Under the pieces are notes generated by a model, which was not told where the DNA came from, did not search any database, and saw nothing but the letters and a program-made list of their open reading frames with translations. DNA of 64,000 nucleotides from DRPG01 sp964655065. Lineage in GTDB: Bacteria > Myxococcota_A > UBA796 > GCA-2862545. The stretch's first letter is position 1. Each line of letters starts with the position of its first letter. Position numbers and translations under genes: made by a program. Shown here one piece after another: positions 9,301 to 16,745 of the stretch. The DNA lies in assembly GCA_964655065.1 (NCBI GenBank), contig CAZZLC010000002.1, forward strand, positions 124,001-188,000, in the 5' to 3' direction.

Positions 9301-9955
9301 GGGGGAGGTCGAGGAGGCCGAGTTGCAGCTCCTGGCTGTCCACTTCTCGGAGCCGCTGGATGCATCGACGGTGGTTCCCGGCGCGTTCGAGGTTCGGGGT
9401 CCGCAGGGCGCCGTGCCCGTACTGGGGGCCGACCTGGTCGACGACGAGCGCACGGTGTGGCTCGACCTCGGACTCGCGCTCACCGACGGTGAGGGAGTCG
9501 TCACCGTGCTCTCCGACGTGTCGGACGTGGCGGGCAATCGACTCGAGGGGGCCTACGACGGTACCGCGAGTGCCTACGACGGCGCCTTCACCTTCGCATC
9601 GCCCCCACCCCTCGAGGTGAGCTGCACGCCATCGACGACGCGGTTCCGGCCGGACGGCGACCCGGGGTCGGGCATCGACGCCGACGAGGTCCAGCTGGTC
9701 GTGGACGCGAACCGGGTGCCCCGGTGGTGGATCGTCGACGTGTTCGACTGGTCGGGGGCACGGGTGCGCCACCTACGGGCCCCTGCGGGCGCCGCGAGCA
9801 CCACGCTGTCCTGGGACGGCCGGAGCCAGTCGGGGCTCGTGGTCGGGGCCGGCGACTACCAGGTCGAAGTGAGCGCGGAGGACGCCCAGGGCGCTCGCGC
9901 CCCGGCGTGCCGGCAGTCCGTGGCCGTCGAGCACGGACCGAGGGACCGACCGTGA
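6389..9955 (+). CDS. Giant multi-domain Ig-like lipoprotein
   Basis: 1188 aa. The ATG at 6389 is preferred because it gives a classic lipoprotein signal (hydrophobic run then LLGC, lipidated C18) and overlaps the previous stop by one base. The frame stays open further upstream, but that part lacks a signal. An IPT/TIG-like domain (about 20-120) is followed by roughly eight invasin/filamin-type repeats, each with a YGN or FGN turn (DDYGNLT, DRYGNPI, DAFGNEV, DAYGNTA). Then comes a Big_5-like module ending in DVAGNRL, and a C-terminal FlgD-type Ig fold (DWSGARVRHL, then LSWDGRSQSG). It is probably anchored in the outer membrane next to the barrel protein encoded upstream. Its stop overlaps the GTG of the kinase downstream (GTGA). 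The function may be adhesion or sensing; no catalytic motif is visible. Confidence 0.78.
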   Translation: MSPWATTALLLGGGLLGCTPVALPGLELNRVEPGFGYTGDTTPVTLFGRKFFPALEISTRTGESEFDVDYRAWLVRSGVPPHSLGALELTGFDRLVGSVPPGAAPGVWDVRLQGPTGRVVTLRSGYTVTDTKAARVDVALQSPAAVYPTGDPVFFDLEVRDFDDQPVNVPVDIQISAFDEVGRPVPESLATLNELENVRDTPEGDGLIGTMPEGRATIWVFREVPGEVELRVVPYETEPGIVGDSERVVFRAIDQFQLLFDSLPLPPTPEGFRAGEPIRVRARAVDALSRPVAEPLTLTLTAPCTFWVGEVVFDGAEPTEFEVVPQRRCTEDRIVEATGAARGESEPFAVVPGAASRFEIVSLNPNPVPAGDPVDVQVVPLDDYGNLTRFVEPLIVSAPDTKPEGLSCAPATGGGELRRCVVVPTSAGSGRTIEVRDEGGVRTGTRSDLDVVARPEPVQAELVVPSQALAGVPFVVQIQPYDRYGNPIDASGFGASAVSVSDDQGEVACVADVPAGTRQQLSCELFTSREGARLSVTFSATGAGPVLSSPFEVMPGPFSGVDVLAPERVVAGEVVSVEVVARDAFGNEVTPPMPAPVGELVDPSGTFTSGAVFLASSRVRASGIFERAGTTQLHFEIVGQPRGSSRPIHVEPAEAVDWEVIVTPWAFVGEASTIGVRARDAYGNTALRDAVVTVESETGGIEPLSSFVEGGVGQIAVVFGAATDFATVSLVDEVGLTGSASLPVVTACGDGPTARVALLGVPDDRICLDPGALSTQVTVDPSGSAAGGTDLDVLVVAVDGERRAWQSFPLLGTRPDVIVQGPGRVEVSALVVDDRLCADVAVASPWTGLDDGTPTGPLAVVSAASQLSDVDAIDVDLFGALDCGGQPVGFTPVLVRSSAGELGGVTPTGEGLGVLLDGQGRASVRLVTAGGLQDGPATVTVHTASGSAGGSLTLPLVGDSVRPVVVGQDPTGEVEEAELQLLAVHFSEPLDASTVVPGAFEVRGPQGAVPVLGADLVDDERTVWLDLGLALTDGEGVVTVLSDVSDVAGNRLEGAYDGTASAYDGAFTFASPPPLEVSCTPSTTRFRPDGDPGSGIDADEVQLVVDANRVPRWWIVDVFDWSGARVRHLRAPAGAASTTLSWDGRSQSGLVVGAGDYQVEVSAEDAQGARAPACRQSVAVEHGPRDRP

Positions 9956-10629
9956 CCGACGACCGGCCCGCCGATGCGGCCTTGAGCACCTCGTCCCTCG
10001 TGCACGAGCTGCGTCAACCCGTGTTCGCGCTGCGAGGCCGACTTCAGCTGCTTCACGAGCGCGGGGCGGTCGGCTCGGGGTGCCTCCGGGAGCTCGAGGA
10101 TCAGCTCGACCACATCGAGTCGCTCCTGGACTACTACGGCGGCGTCTCCAGCCCGCCTGGACCCCGCGGCGGCTTCGACGTTCGCGTGCCGGTGGCGGAG
10201 GCTCTCGCCCTGCTGACGCCTCGCGCGCAGTCCGCCGGCATCGTGGTCTCTGCCGACCAGCCGGCGAAGCCCGTCCGTGTCGAGGGCCACCCCACGGCGC
10301 TCCGACAGGTGCTCCTCAACCTGCTGAAGAACGCGATCGACGCCGTCTCACCGGCGCGGGTGCGGGAGATCGTCATCCGGGTATCGGCCGGGGACGAAGT
10401 GTGGATCGTGATCGAGGACACGGGGCTCGGCGTCCCGGACGAGGTGCGGCCTCGGCTCTTCGACCCGTTCGTCACGACCAAGGCCCCCGGCGAGGGCACG
10501 GGGCTCGGCCTGTTCATCAGTCAGCAACGGGTCGAGGAGCTCGGCGGCCGAGTCTCCATCGAGCCCGGCCAGGACGGAGGCACGCACGCCACCGTGGTGC
10601 TCCCGCGGGCGGGTCAGCGCCGGGCCTGA
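9952..10629 (+). CDS. Small soluble histidine kinase
   Basis: 225 aa, starting at the GTG at 9952 that overlaps the preceding stop. It has no membrane segment and no sensory domain. A minimal dimerisation/H-box region carries H18 (VHELRQPV), and a complete HATPase follows: N box NLLKNA, G1 DTGLGVP, F box RLFDPF and G2 GEGTGLGLF. It resembles NtrB/ZraS-type transmitters reduced to the catalytic core. In this operon it is a plausible trans-phosphorylating partner for the HAMP protein at 1305-3059, which has a good H box but no usable ATPase domain. That pairing is inference from gene order. The 3' end overlaps the convergent protease gene by 16 bases. Confidence 0.87.
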   Translation: MTDDRPADAALSTSSLVHELRQPVFALRGRLQLLHERGAVGSGCLRELEDQLDHIESLLDYYGGVSSPPGPRGGFDVRVPVAEALALLTPRAQSAGIVVSADQPAKPVRVEGHPTALRQVLLNLLKNAIDAVSPARVREIVIRVSAGDEVWIVIEDTGLGVPDEVRPRLFDPFVTTKAPGEGTGLGLFISQQRVEELGGRVSIEPGQDGGTHATVVLPRAGQRRA

Positions 10630-11297
10630 TCGTACGTCATGTAGTTCTGGTAGGAGAGGTAGCCGCCGAGCAGGGCGAGGAACATCATGCCCTGCTGCCA
10701 GGCGTAGACGGTGGCGGTGAGCCCGATCACGAGGCCCACGATGGCCGTGTAGAGGTTCGCCCTGCGGAAGTCACCCAGGTTGACGTGCAGGAAGGAGAGC
10801 AGGGCGTTGCCGCCGTCGAGCGGCCGGATGGGGAGCAGGTTGACGAGGCTCCACACGACGTTCACGAAGAGGATCTGCGACAGGACGACGAGCTCCAGGG
10901 GAAGACCCCACGGTCCGACGAACATCAGCCGCCAGGGGTTCACTCCCATCGCCGCGGCGATGGCGATGCCCACCCCGCCCAGGGCCAGCCCGGCGAAGGG
11001 ACCGGCCAGGCTGATCATGAGCTGGCGGCGGGCATCGGTCCGGGCGGTGGTCACGTGGCCGCCGAGCCCGTGCAGCTCGATGTGTCCCACGGGGACCCGG
11101 AGATAGCGGGCGGTCGCGGCGTGCCCGAGCTCGTGCCAGACGATCGACAGGAAGACCACGATCGCGAACGTGAGCAGCGAGACGAGCGGGTGGCCGTAGC
11201 GCAGTCCGAACAGCGCGTAGATCCCCACGAGGATCAGGAACGTCGACTGCACGTTGACGCGGAACCCGAGAGCGTTGAAGGACCAGACCCCAGTCAC
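10614..11297 (-). CDS. M50-family (site-2-type) intramembrane metalloprotease
   Basis: 227 aa integral membrane protein. The zinc site HExxH is present as WHELGHAA in a TM helix. The second S2P motif is NLLPIRPLDGG, where the Asp is the third zinc ligand. Additional hydrophobic segments surround both. No PDZ or CBS domain is found, so it is a minimal S2P-like core (rhomboid-like size, SpoIVFB/YwhC-type subgroup). The GTG at 11297 is chosen because AGGGAG lies 7 bases upstream; the frame remains open further but without a site. It is the last gene of a minus-strand run plsC-ubiB-CxxC-M50, 94 bases from its neighbour. Substrates are unknown. The coding end overlaps the kinase gene at 10629 tail to tail. 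Confidence 0.87.
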   Translation of the reverse strand: MTGVWSFNALGFRVNVQSTFLILVGIYALFGLRYGHPLVSLLTFAIVVFLSIVWHELGHAATARYLRVPVGHIELHGLGGHVTTARTDARRQLMISLAGPFAGLALGGVGIAIAAAMGVNPWRLMFVGPWGLPLELVVLSQILFVNVVWSLVNLLPIRPLDGGNALLSFLHVNLGDFRRANLYTAIVGLVIGLTATVYAWQQGMMFLALLGGYLSYQNYMTYDQARR

Positions 11298-11391
11298 GAG
11301 ACACTCCCTGCGGCGACTGGCCGCGGTTTGTCGTTGTCGTATCGAGGGCTCCCCGGGAGCACCGGTCTCTTTACTGACCGGGACCGAGGCT

Positions 11392-11901
11392 TCACACCCG
11401 GATGCCCACCCACGCGACCTCACCCACGGTGCGCTCGAGCCGCTCGATCATCGCGGCCGTGGGGTGCAGCGCCTCGGCGTCGATGGTCTGCAGGGCGGTC
11501 CGAGCGAACCGGAACGGCGGCTTGCCCACCATTTCGTCGAGTCGGTGGGTAGCGCCGCAGGACGGACACACGAAGGTCCCGAGGTCGGGACGCCTCGTGC
11601 TCCGGGCCTGCGAGTAGGCACGGCTGAAGGCCTCCGTGACGATGGCGTCGTCGACGGGGCAGTGCACCCGGAAGCCGCCCTGGCGGTTGCCGTAGAGCGT
11701 GACGCGGTCGGGCAGGTCGAGGCGGAGCCCGCGGAACCCCTCGGGCATCCACCGCGCGAACAGAGGACCGGGCCGGCCCCGAGCATCGATGACTCCTTCG
11801 TTCAGGAGCTCGCTGACGAATCGACGCAGCCCGTCGACGGGAGCAACGTCCGCGAACGCAGGCACGGCCAGCACGTCGAGTCGGTGGGACGGCCGCATCA
11901 T
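11392..11901 (-). CDS. Uncharacterised small protein with a CxxC knuckle
   Basis: 169 aa, not recognised. The ATG at 11901 overlaps the stop of the UbiB-like gene (TGATG), and a second ATG follows immediately, so one of these is the start. The protein is soluble. The middle has a basic beta-rich stretch and the region FVCPSCGATHRLDE (about residues 120-133) carries a single CxxC knuckle that could bind zinc as half of a ribbon. The C-terminal part is helical. Tight coupling to ubiB suggests co-translation and perhaps a linked role, but nothing in the sequence defines one. Confidence 0.7.
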   Translation of the reverse strand: MMRPSHRLDVLAVPAFADVAPVDGLRRFVSELLNEGVIDARGRPGPLFARWMPEGFRGLRLDLPDRVTLYGNRQGGFRVHCPVDDAIVTEAFSRAYSQARSTRRPDLGTFVCPSCGATHRLDEMVGKPPFRFARTALQTIDAEALHPTAAMIERLERTVGEVAWVGIRV

Positions 11902-13196
11902 CAGGCGGCCTCGGCCGCGGCCTCGAGGTGGGGCCGCATGCGCGGGGGCCAGTCCTCGGTGACCTCGAGCTGCCGCATCATGGAGTAGAGCCCGCCGAGG
12001 GTCCGATGGAGGAACAACAGGTGGCGAGGACCCTTGATCTCGGTGAAGCCCCACATGCGCTCGACCACGGGCTTCACCCGCTCGAGCAGGTGGTCCTCCG
12101 ACCCGATCGTGTAGGGACCGTTGCGAAGGGGACCCATCACCGCCTCGCAGAAGTCCACGATAACCTCGGCCGCGCGAGGGTCCTCCCCCTCCCAGGCTCC
12201 GAGCGCGCGGGTCTCGGCGAGGATGGCCTCGCGGTCGTCGTCGACCGCGGCCATCACGAGCTTCGCGTACCGGCCGATCCAGGACGCCTCGAAGCGCTTG
12301 ACGCAGCCGAAGTCGAGCACGCCGACCCGACCGTCGGGCTCGAAGAGGAAGTTGCCCGGATGCGGGTCGGCGTGAAGCACCCGGTGCCGGAAGGCCGACT
12401 CGAAGAACAGGTCCGCGAGGTTTCGCCCGGCCCGGGCTCGGGCCTCGGGGGAGGCGTCCTCGAGGAACTCGCCGATCGGCTTGCCGACGATGCGATCCAT
12501 CGTGAGAACGCGGTTCGTCGACAGGTCCGGGTGGACCTTTGGAATTCGGAAGCGTTCGTCGTTGCCGAAGCGCTCGTGGAACTCGGTGAGGTTCGCCGCC
12601 TCGAGCGTGTAGTCGAGCTCCTCGTGGAGCTTCTCCGCCAGCTCCTCGAACAAGCCGCTCGTCTCGGCCCGGCCGCGGCCCACCAGGCGACCGGCCGACA
12701 TCAACGCCTTCATGGCCAGCAGGTCAGCCTCGACCGACTCGTCGATGCCGTGGTGCAGGACCTTGACGACGACCTGGGAGCCGTCGTGCAGGGTGGCGGC
12801 GTGGGCCTGGGCGAGGCTCGCCGTGCCGAGCGGCGACTCGTCGATCGTCGCGAATGCCTCGAGCGCGTCGCCGAGCTCCGCCTCCAGCGCGGAGCGGATG
12901 GTCTCCCAGGACACGGGCTCGGCCTTGTCGTGGAGCTTTGACAGTTGCTCCTGGACCTCCGGGGGCAGATCGAGGTTCGAGGCGAGCAGCGCGGCCTGTT
13001 GACCCATCTTCATCGCGGCGCCCTTGAGCCTCGACAGCCCGGCCACGAGCTTCTCGGCACGTCGTTGCTGGGCTTGCTTGGCCGCGCGCAGCCGCTCGAC
13101 GGGAGACCGCAGCGCGTTGGCCATCGATTCCGCGACCGCGTCTCCTGCGAGCCTGCTCGTGAGCTCGCCGAGCTTGGCCCATCTCGACACCGGCAT
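11901..13196 (-). CDS. ABC1/AarF/UbiB-family atypical kinase-like ATPase
   Basis: 431 aa. Conserved ABC1 features are all visible: the KxGQ motif (KMGQ, 63-66) that occludes the active site, the Ala-rich nucleotide loop (LGTASLAQAH, about 123-132), the invariant Lys in VVVKVL (about K145), catalytic ADPHPGN and the metal-binding VLDFG. Family members (UbiB, COQ8) support ubiquinone synthesis or lipid metabolism by ATPase activity. There is no clear C-terminal TM pair as in E. coli UbiB, so a soluble ABC1 subgroup is more likely. The ATG at 13196 is preferred over an upstream in-frame start because a GGGAGGG site lies just before it. It follows a plsC-like gene on the same strand by 84 bases and overlaps the next gene. 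Confidence 0.9.
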   Translation of the reverse strand: MPVSRWAKLGELTSRLAGDAVAESMANALRSPVERLRAAKQAQQRRAEKLVAGLSRLKGAAMKMGQQAALLASNLDLPPEVQEQLSKLHDKAEPVSWETIRSALEAELGDALEAFATIDESPLGTASLAQAHAATLHDGSQVVVKVLHHGIDESVEADLLAMKALMSAGRLVGRGRAETSGLFEELAEKLHEELDYTLEAANLTEFHERFGNDERFRIPKVHPDLSTNRVLTMDRIVGKPIGEFLEDASPEARARAGRNLADLFFESAFRHRVLHADPHPGNFLFEPDGRVGVLDFGCVKRFEASWIGRYAKLVMAAVDDDREAILAETRALGAWEGEDPRAAEVIVDFCEAVMGPLRNGPYTIGSEDHLLERVKPVVERMWGFTEIKGPRHLLFLHRTLGGLYSMMRQLEVTEDWPPRMRPHLEAAAEAA

Positions 13197-13280
13197 CTTG
13201 CCCTCCCGGAGCGCCGTCCGTCGGAAGCCGTATGGCTGTGAGAGGCCCGTCGCCACTGCCTGCGGACGGGGCGGCCGAAA

Positions 13281-14036
13281 TCAGGAAGACCGGAGGTCCC
13301 GGAGCCGAGCCGCTTTGTCGACCAGGGACTGGACCTGCGTGCGCACGGCCTCCTCGCCGCCCCGAGGCGGGACGGGAAGGGGGGCGCCGATCACCGCGGT
13401 GACGTGTGTGGAGCGATTGGCGGCGTTGCGCAGCACGTGCTGCTCGAAGGTCTCGTCGACGTACTCGGCGCCAGGGTCGTAGGCGAGGCCCATCGGGAGG
13501 ACCCTCACCTCGTCGAGGCCTCGGGCGGCGGTGAACGCGCCGCCCTGAAACGGACGCACCTCGTCGCCGGCGAAGGTGTCGCCCTCGGGAAACACGATCA
13601 CGTTGTGCCCGGCGACCAGGTGTCGTCGCATGGCGCGGACCGCCTTGGCCCCGCTCGCCCGGTCCGTCTGGTCGACGAAGATGGTCTCGTTGATGCGGGC
13701 GCCCATGCCGATCACCGGGATGTCGGCGACCCCGTCGTAGGCGAGGACCACCCCGCCCACGAGCCGGATGGCGAGCAGGATGTCGACCGGAGAGCGATGG
13801 TTGCTGACGACGAGGAAGGGACCTTCGGCGGGCACCTCGCCGTGGACCGCGAGGTCGACCCCGAGGAGAGGGACGACGCCGCGCGCCCAGCGGGCCACCG
13901 CTCGCTGCTTGCTCGCCCAGGTGTCGTCGCTCGGGGTCACGCGGACCCACGCACGCCACGCGAGGGTGGCGAGCACGGTCCAGGCGCCGAAAGATCCGAC
14001 ACGAGCCGCGGCACGGCCCCAGCGAAGCGGTCCCAT
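13281..14036 (-). CDS. 1-acyl-glycerol-3-phosphate acyltransferase family (PlsC-like)
   Basis: 251 aa membrane-associated acyltransferase that would transfer an acyl chain to lysophosphatidic acid or a related lysolipid. The catalytic HX4D motif is SNHRSPVD (H80, D85). The glycerol-phosphate-binding block is VFPEGDTFAG (about 149-157), followed by RPFQGGAF. An N-terminal hydrophobic segment (about 15-31) probably anchors it. Length is normal for PlsC. It is the first gene of the minus-strand group and diverges from the lipoprotein at 14196, so the 159-base spacer should hold both promoters; no clear box is visible there. It could instead acylate an ornithine or other lipid, since several HX4D enzymes do. 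Confidence 0.86.
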   Translation of the reverse strand: MGPLRWGRAAARVGSFGAWTVLATLAWRAWVRVTPSDDTWASKQRAVARWARGVVPLLGVDLAVHGEVPAEGPFLVVSNHRSPVDILLAIRLVGGVVLAYDGVADIPVIGMGARINETIFVDQTDRASGAKAVRAMRRHLVAGHNVIVFPEGDTFAGDEVRPFQGGAFTAARGLDEVRVLPMGLAYDPGAEYVDETFEQHVLRNAANRSTHVTAVIGAPLPVPPRGGEEAVRTQVQSLVDKAARLRDLRSS

Positions 14037-14195
14037 GCGCCGCGTTTTAACCTCGCGCCCGCCACCCGAGCCGAGCGCGTGACGATTGTGTATCAGCGTT
14101 TCGTCGGTCCCGACCGAGTTTTCGCGGCAGTAGACGTCCTGGACGGGATCACGAGCCCTCGATCGAGTAGACTCCCGGAATTCCTGGAGGAATCA

Positions 14196-15056
14196 ATGCG
14201 AGTGTTTCTGCCGTTCGTGATGGTGGCTGCTGTCGGTTGCACCGGCGATGACGACGACAAGGAGACCGGTGACGACACCGGCATGGAGATGATGCCGGAC
14301 GACACCGCTCCGCCGCCCCCGCCGCTGACCTACAGCATCGAGGCGGAGTTCGTCGAGCTGACCGTTACCGCGCCCGAGGTGACCGACACGTCGACGCTGT
14401 GTGCGACGCTCATCGATCCCACGCCGATCCTCTCGAACGGCGACGCGATCGAACTCGCCGCCGGCCAGTTCAACGCCGAGGGCACGGTGACCTTCGAGGG
14501 CATCACCGCGATGCCGACGATCGGCATGATCATCAGCCTCGACGACTGCCCGGACTCGACCGAGGACACCATCGGCATCGCGACCAGCACCGGCGTCCTC
14601 AACGCCCAGTACGCCGACGCCAAGGACGGCTCGACGGTCGAGGTCACGGCCTTTGGCCTCCCCACGACCCTCTTCGCGGGCCTCACCGAGGCGGCGGCCG
14701 CCATCGACGACACCGTCGACCTTTCGGCGGGTGGCTTCATGATGGGCTTTGCCCTCGACGGGACCACCTCCCCTGCCCTGCCGGTGGCTGGCGTGACCGT
14801 CTCCACCAACCCCGAGCCCACCGTGTGGTACCTCGACGCCGCGATCGACAAGGCCGGCTTCGGTCCGTTCGCGGGCGAGTCGGGCCTGAACACCGAGACT
14901 CAGCCGCTCGTCGGCGCGTTCCTCGTCCCGAACGCGGGCATCGGCGCCTGGTCGGCGACCGACACCTCGGGCACGCTCGCCTTTGGTGACGTGACCTTCG
15001 GTGGCTTCCCCGATCAGGCCACGGTCATCGCCTTCCTCGGCGCGCCGGCCGAGTGA
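14196..15056 (+). CDS. Acidic secreted lipoprotein, unknown function
   Basis: 286 aa. The ATG at 14196 follows GGAGGAA and gives a lipoprotein signal with AVGC (C15). The frame stays open far upstream, but without a signal peptide. The mature N-terminus is an Asp/Thr/Met/Pro-rich linker (about 17-46), a style common in myxobacterial surface lipoproteins. The remaining 240 residues are beta-rich, with no Cys pairs beyond two (CATL, DDCPDS) and no known motif. A hairpin at 15065-15094 follows the stop, so it is probably monocistronic. Likely attached to the outer membrane. Confidence 0.8.
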   Translation: MRVFLPFVMVAAVGCTGDDDDKETGDDTGMEMMPDDTAPPPPPLTYSIEAEFVELTVTAPEVTDTSTLCATLIDPTPILSNGDAIELAAGQFNAEGTVTFEGITAMPTIGMIISLDDCPDSTEDTIGIATSTGVLNAQYADAKDGSTVEVTAFGLPTTLFAGLTEAAAAIDDTVDLSAGGFMMGFALDGTTSPALPVAGVTVSTNPEPTVWYLDAAIDKAGFGPFAGESGLNTETQPLVGAFLVPNAGIGAWSATDTSGTLAFGDVTFGGFPDQATVIAFLGAPAE

Positions 15057-15064
15057 TCACCCGA

Positions 15065-15094
15065 GGGGCGGGCTCACGAAACGCAGCCCGCTCC
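15065..15094 (+). terminator. GC-rich hairpin after the 14196 lipoprotein
   Basis: An inverted repeat of about 10 bp (one G-T wobble, core GCGGGCT/AGCCCGC) with a 10-base loop begins 9 bases after the stop codon. There is no T-tract, so it would be a hairpin-only or Rho-assisted stop, or an mRNA 3' stabiliser. Confidence 0.45.
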
Positions 15095-15180
15095 TCCGCC
15101 AGATGATCCGAGGACACGACAGGACGAGACGGACGAACGTACCTGTTGTGTTGCATCATCCAGAAGGTACGGTGTCGGTC

Positions 15181-15189
15181 AGGAGGTGA
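15181..15189 (+). promoter_or_regulatory. Nine-base perfect Shine-Dalgarno ahead of a CTG codon
   Basis: AGGAGGTGA matches the 3' end of 16S rRNA over nine bases. The codon at normal distance (7 bases after GGAGG) in the TonB-like frame is CTG at 15194. No ATG, GTG or TTG in that frame lies within range; the only upstream candidate, TTG at 15146, has no site. This determines the start chosen for the next gene. Confidence 0.6.
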
Positions 15190-15193
15190 GGGA

Positions 15194-16246
15194 CTGATCC
15201 ACCGCCCGGCCACACGCGCCCAGTGGCCGAGTCGACCCCGGCGGTCGCCTCTTCGCTGGGTGTTCTTCTTCGTGCTCGCGTTGCTCGCCAACGTGGTAGC
15301 GGCGGCCGCGCTCTACGCGGTGGGTACGCTCTTTCCGCGGCCCGACCGTGACCCGTCGCTGCGGCGCGCGGTGCAGCTCGTGATCGTCGAGCCGGAGGAG
15401 GAGCCGGAGAAGGAGAAGGAAGAGCCTCCCGAGCCCGAGTACCGGGGCCAGATCGTGGAGCTCCCGCCACCGGAAGAGGAGGAGGTTCCCACCGAGGCGG
15501 ACTACCTCGCCGCCGCGGACGTGAAGGTCGAGGAGGAGACGCGGACCGAGCGGTACGCAATCAACCCCGAGATCCTCGCGCCCGAGTTCTCCGAGGAGCA
15601 AGAGGCACAGGCCGAGGACGTCGTCGACCTCAACATGACGAAGCGCTCCACGGGCGCCACGGTGGGGAACCGTCGCTTCGACCCCAGCGTGAACGGCTCG
15701 CTCGCCTCCGTTCCCTCGCCGTGGCGGGTGACCAACCGGCCGGGGCCCGCCGATCCGATTCCTGCCGCCTCCCTCCGGGCGAGGCTCTCCGGAGCTCCCC
15801 AGAACGACAAGCTCGACGAGAAGGTCGGCGACCGGGTGGCGCTCAACGCGCGTCGGTACCCCTACGAGGCGTACATGCGTCGCATCCGCCGCCAGATCAA
15901 CTTCTGGTACGAGCAACGCCTCAACAACCTCCCGTCTGGGTTGCGGCTCTCCAAGCTCACGTACATCACGGGGGTCGAGGTCGTGCTCGACGACGGGGGG
16001 TCGGTGGTCAGCATTCGCGTCGTCGAGGAGAGCGGCTCGGTTCCGATCGACCAGGCGCTGGTGACCGCTTTCGAGCTCGCGCAACCCTTCGAGAACCCCC
16101 CGAGCGGTCTCATCGACGAAAATGGGGAGGTACACCTTCCCGTCTTTCGCATGGAGCCCACGTTCGGTGTGGGCGAGGCTCGGTACGAGGGCATCGATCC
16201 CCGTGCAGGCGTGCAATTTCCGGGCATCCTGAAGTCGCCGCGTTAG
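15194..16246 (+). CDS. TonB-like energy transducer
   Basis: About 350 aa. One N-terminal TM helix (about 22-44) is preceded by Arg residues, as in TonB. A Glu/Pro-rich periplasmic spacer follows (about 60-100, with EPEEEPEKEKEEPPEPEY and LPPPEEEE runs). The middle is less conserved, and the C-terminal fold of the TonB/TolA type lies at about 235-335: YMRRIRRQINFWYEQRL, then GVEVVLDDGGSVVSIRVVEES, then ALVTAFELAQPFENPP. The protein should transfer proton-motive energy from an ExbB/ExbD pair to outer-membrane receptors; neither ExbBD nor a receptor is encoded here. The spacer is more acidic than the usual Lys-Pro. The start is placed at CTG 15194 on the strength of its ribosome site; the alternative is TTG 15146. 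Confidence 0.82.
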   Translation: MIHRPATRAQWPSRPRRSPLRWVFFFVLALLANVVAAAALYAVGTLFPRPDRDPSLRRAVQLVIVEPEEEPEKEKEEPPEPEYRGQIVELPPPEEEEVPTEADYLAAADVKVEEETRTERYAINPEILAPEFSEEQEAQAEDVVDLNMTKRSTGATVGNRRFDPSVNGSLASVPSPWRVTNRPGPADPIPAASLRARLSGAPQNDKLDEKVGDRVALNARRYPYEAYMRRIRRQINFWYEQRLNNLPSGLRLSKLTYITGVEVVLDDGGSVVSIRVVEESGSVPIDQALVTAFELAQPFENPPSGLIDENGEVHLPVFRMEPTFGVGEARYEGIDPRAGVQFPGILKSPR

Positions 16247-16284
16247 ACGCGAGCGGGCGAGGGGCCCGTCGGAGACTCTGATCC

Positions 16285-16701
16285 ATGGCGTCCATTCGTC
16301 AGCAGATCAACATCGCGGCGCCGTCGCGCATGGTGTGGAACGCCCTCACCAGCGCCGAGGGTTGGAAGCAGTGGTGGGCCGAGGAGGCACGGCTCGAGGC
16401 GCGAAACGGCGGTCGCATCGTCCTCACCGTCGAGGGCGAGGACGGGGAGCCCGTCGAGGAACGCGGGGTGTTCCACGAGGTCCGGCCCACCCGCAAGCTC
16501 GAGATCGCGTGGGATGCCAACAGCCCGGCCAAGACCAAGGGCACGCGCGTCGCGTTCAGCGTGGCCCGCGACGGCGACGAGACACGCGTCTCGTTGATCC
16601 ACTCCGGTGGCGGCATCCTCGAGGACGAGGAAGCGCGCTCGGCCATGGAGAAGGAGTGGAAGAGCGGCCTCAAGGCCCTCCGCTCTTCGTTGGAGGACTA
16701 A
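16285..16701 (+). CDS. AHSA1/SRPBCC-domain protein
   Basis: 138 aa, soluble, a single START/SRPBCC ligand-binding fold of the Aha1 C-terminal type. Typical elements are the N-terminal strand with IAAPSRMVWNALTSAEGWKQWW, the GGRI strand, the VRPTRKLEIAW strand, and a C-terminal helix with W in KEWKSGLKALRSSLE. Such proteins bind hydrophobic ligands or act as small stress or transcription-linked factors; no catalytic residues can be named. It lies 38 bases after the TonB-like gene and 44 bases before valS on the same strand. Confidence 0.85.
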   Translation: MASIRQQINIAAPSRMVWNALTSAEGWKQWWAEEARLEARNGGRIVLTVEGEDGEPVEERGVFHEVRPTRKLEIAWDANSPAKTKGTRVAFSVARDGDETRVSLIHSGGGILEDEEARSAMEKEWKSGLKALRSSLED

Positions 16702-16745
16702 GCCGGGGTCGGCAGAGGGGTTAGGGCACGGGGCGGAGGAGTTTC

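Noticed and set aside
6383..9772. 1129-codon minus-strand open frame opposite the giant lipoprotein
   Set aside because: Shadow of the coding strand: no domain, no signal, no ribosome site, and composition typical of antisense to GC-rich genes.
13404..14195. In-frame upstream extension of the 14196 lipoprotein
   Set aside because: It runs antisense through the acyltransferase gene, and the ATG at 14196 has both a ribosome site and a lipoprotein signal.
15065..15094. Intrinsic terminator of the classical kind
   Set aside because: No T-tract follows this or any of the other hairpins listed, so they are reported only as candidate hairpins.
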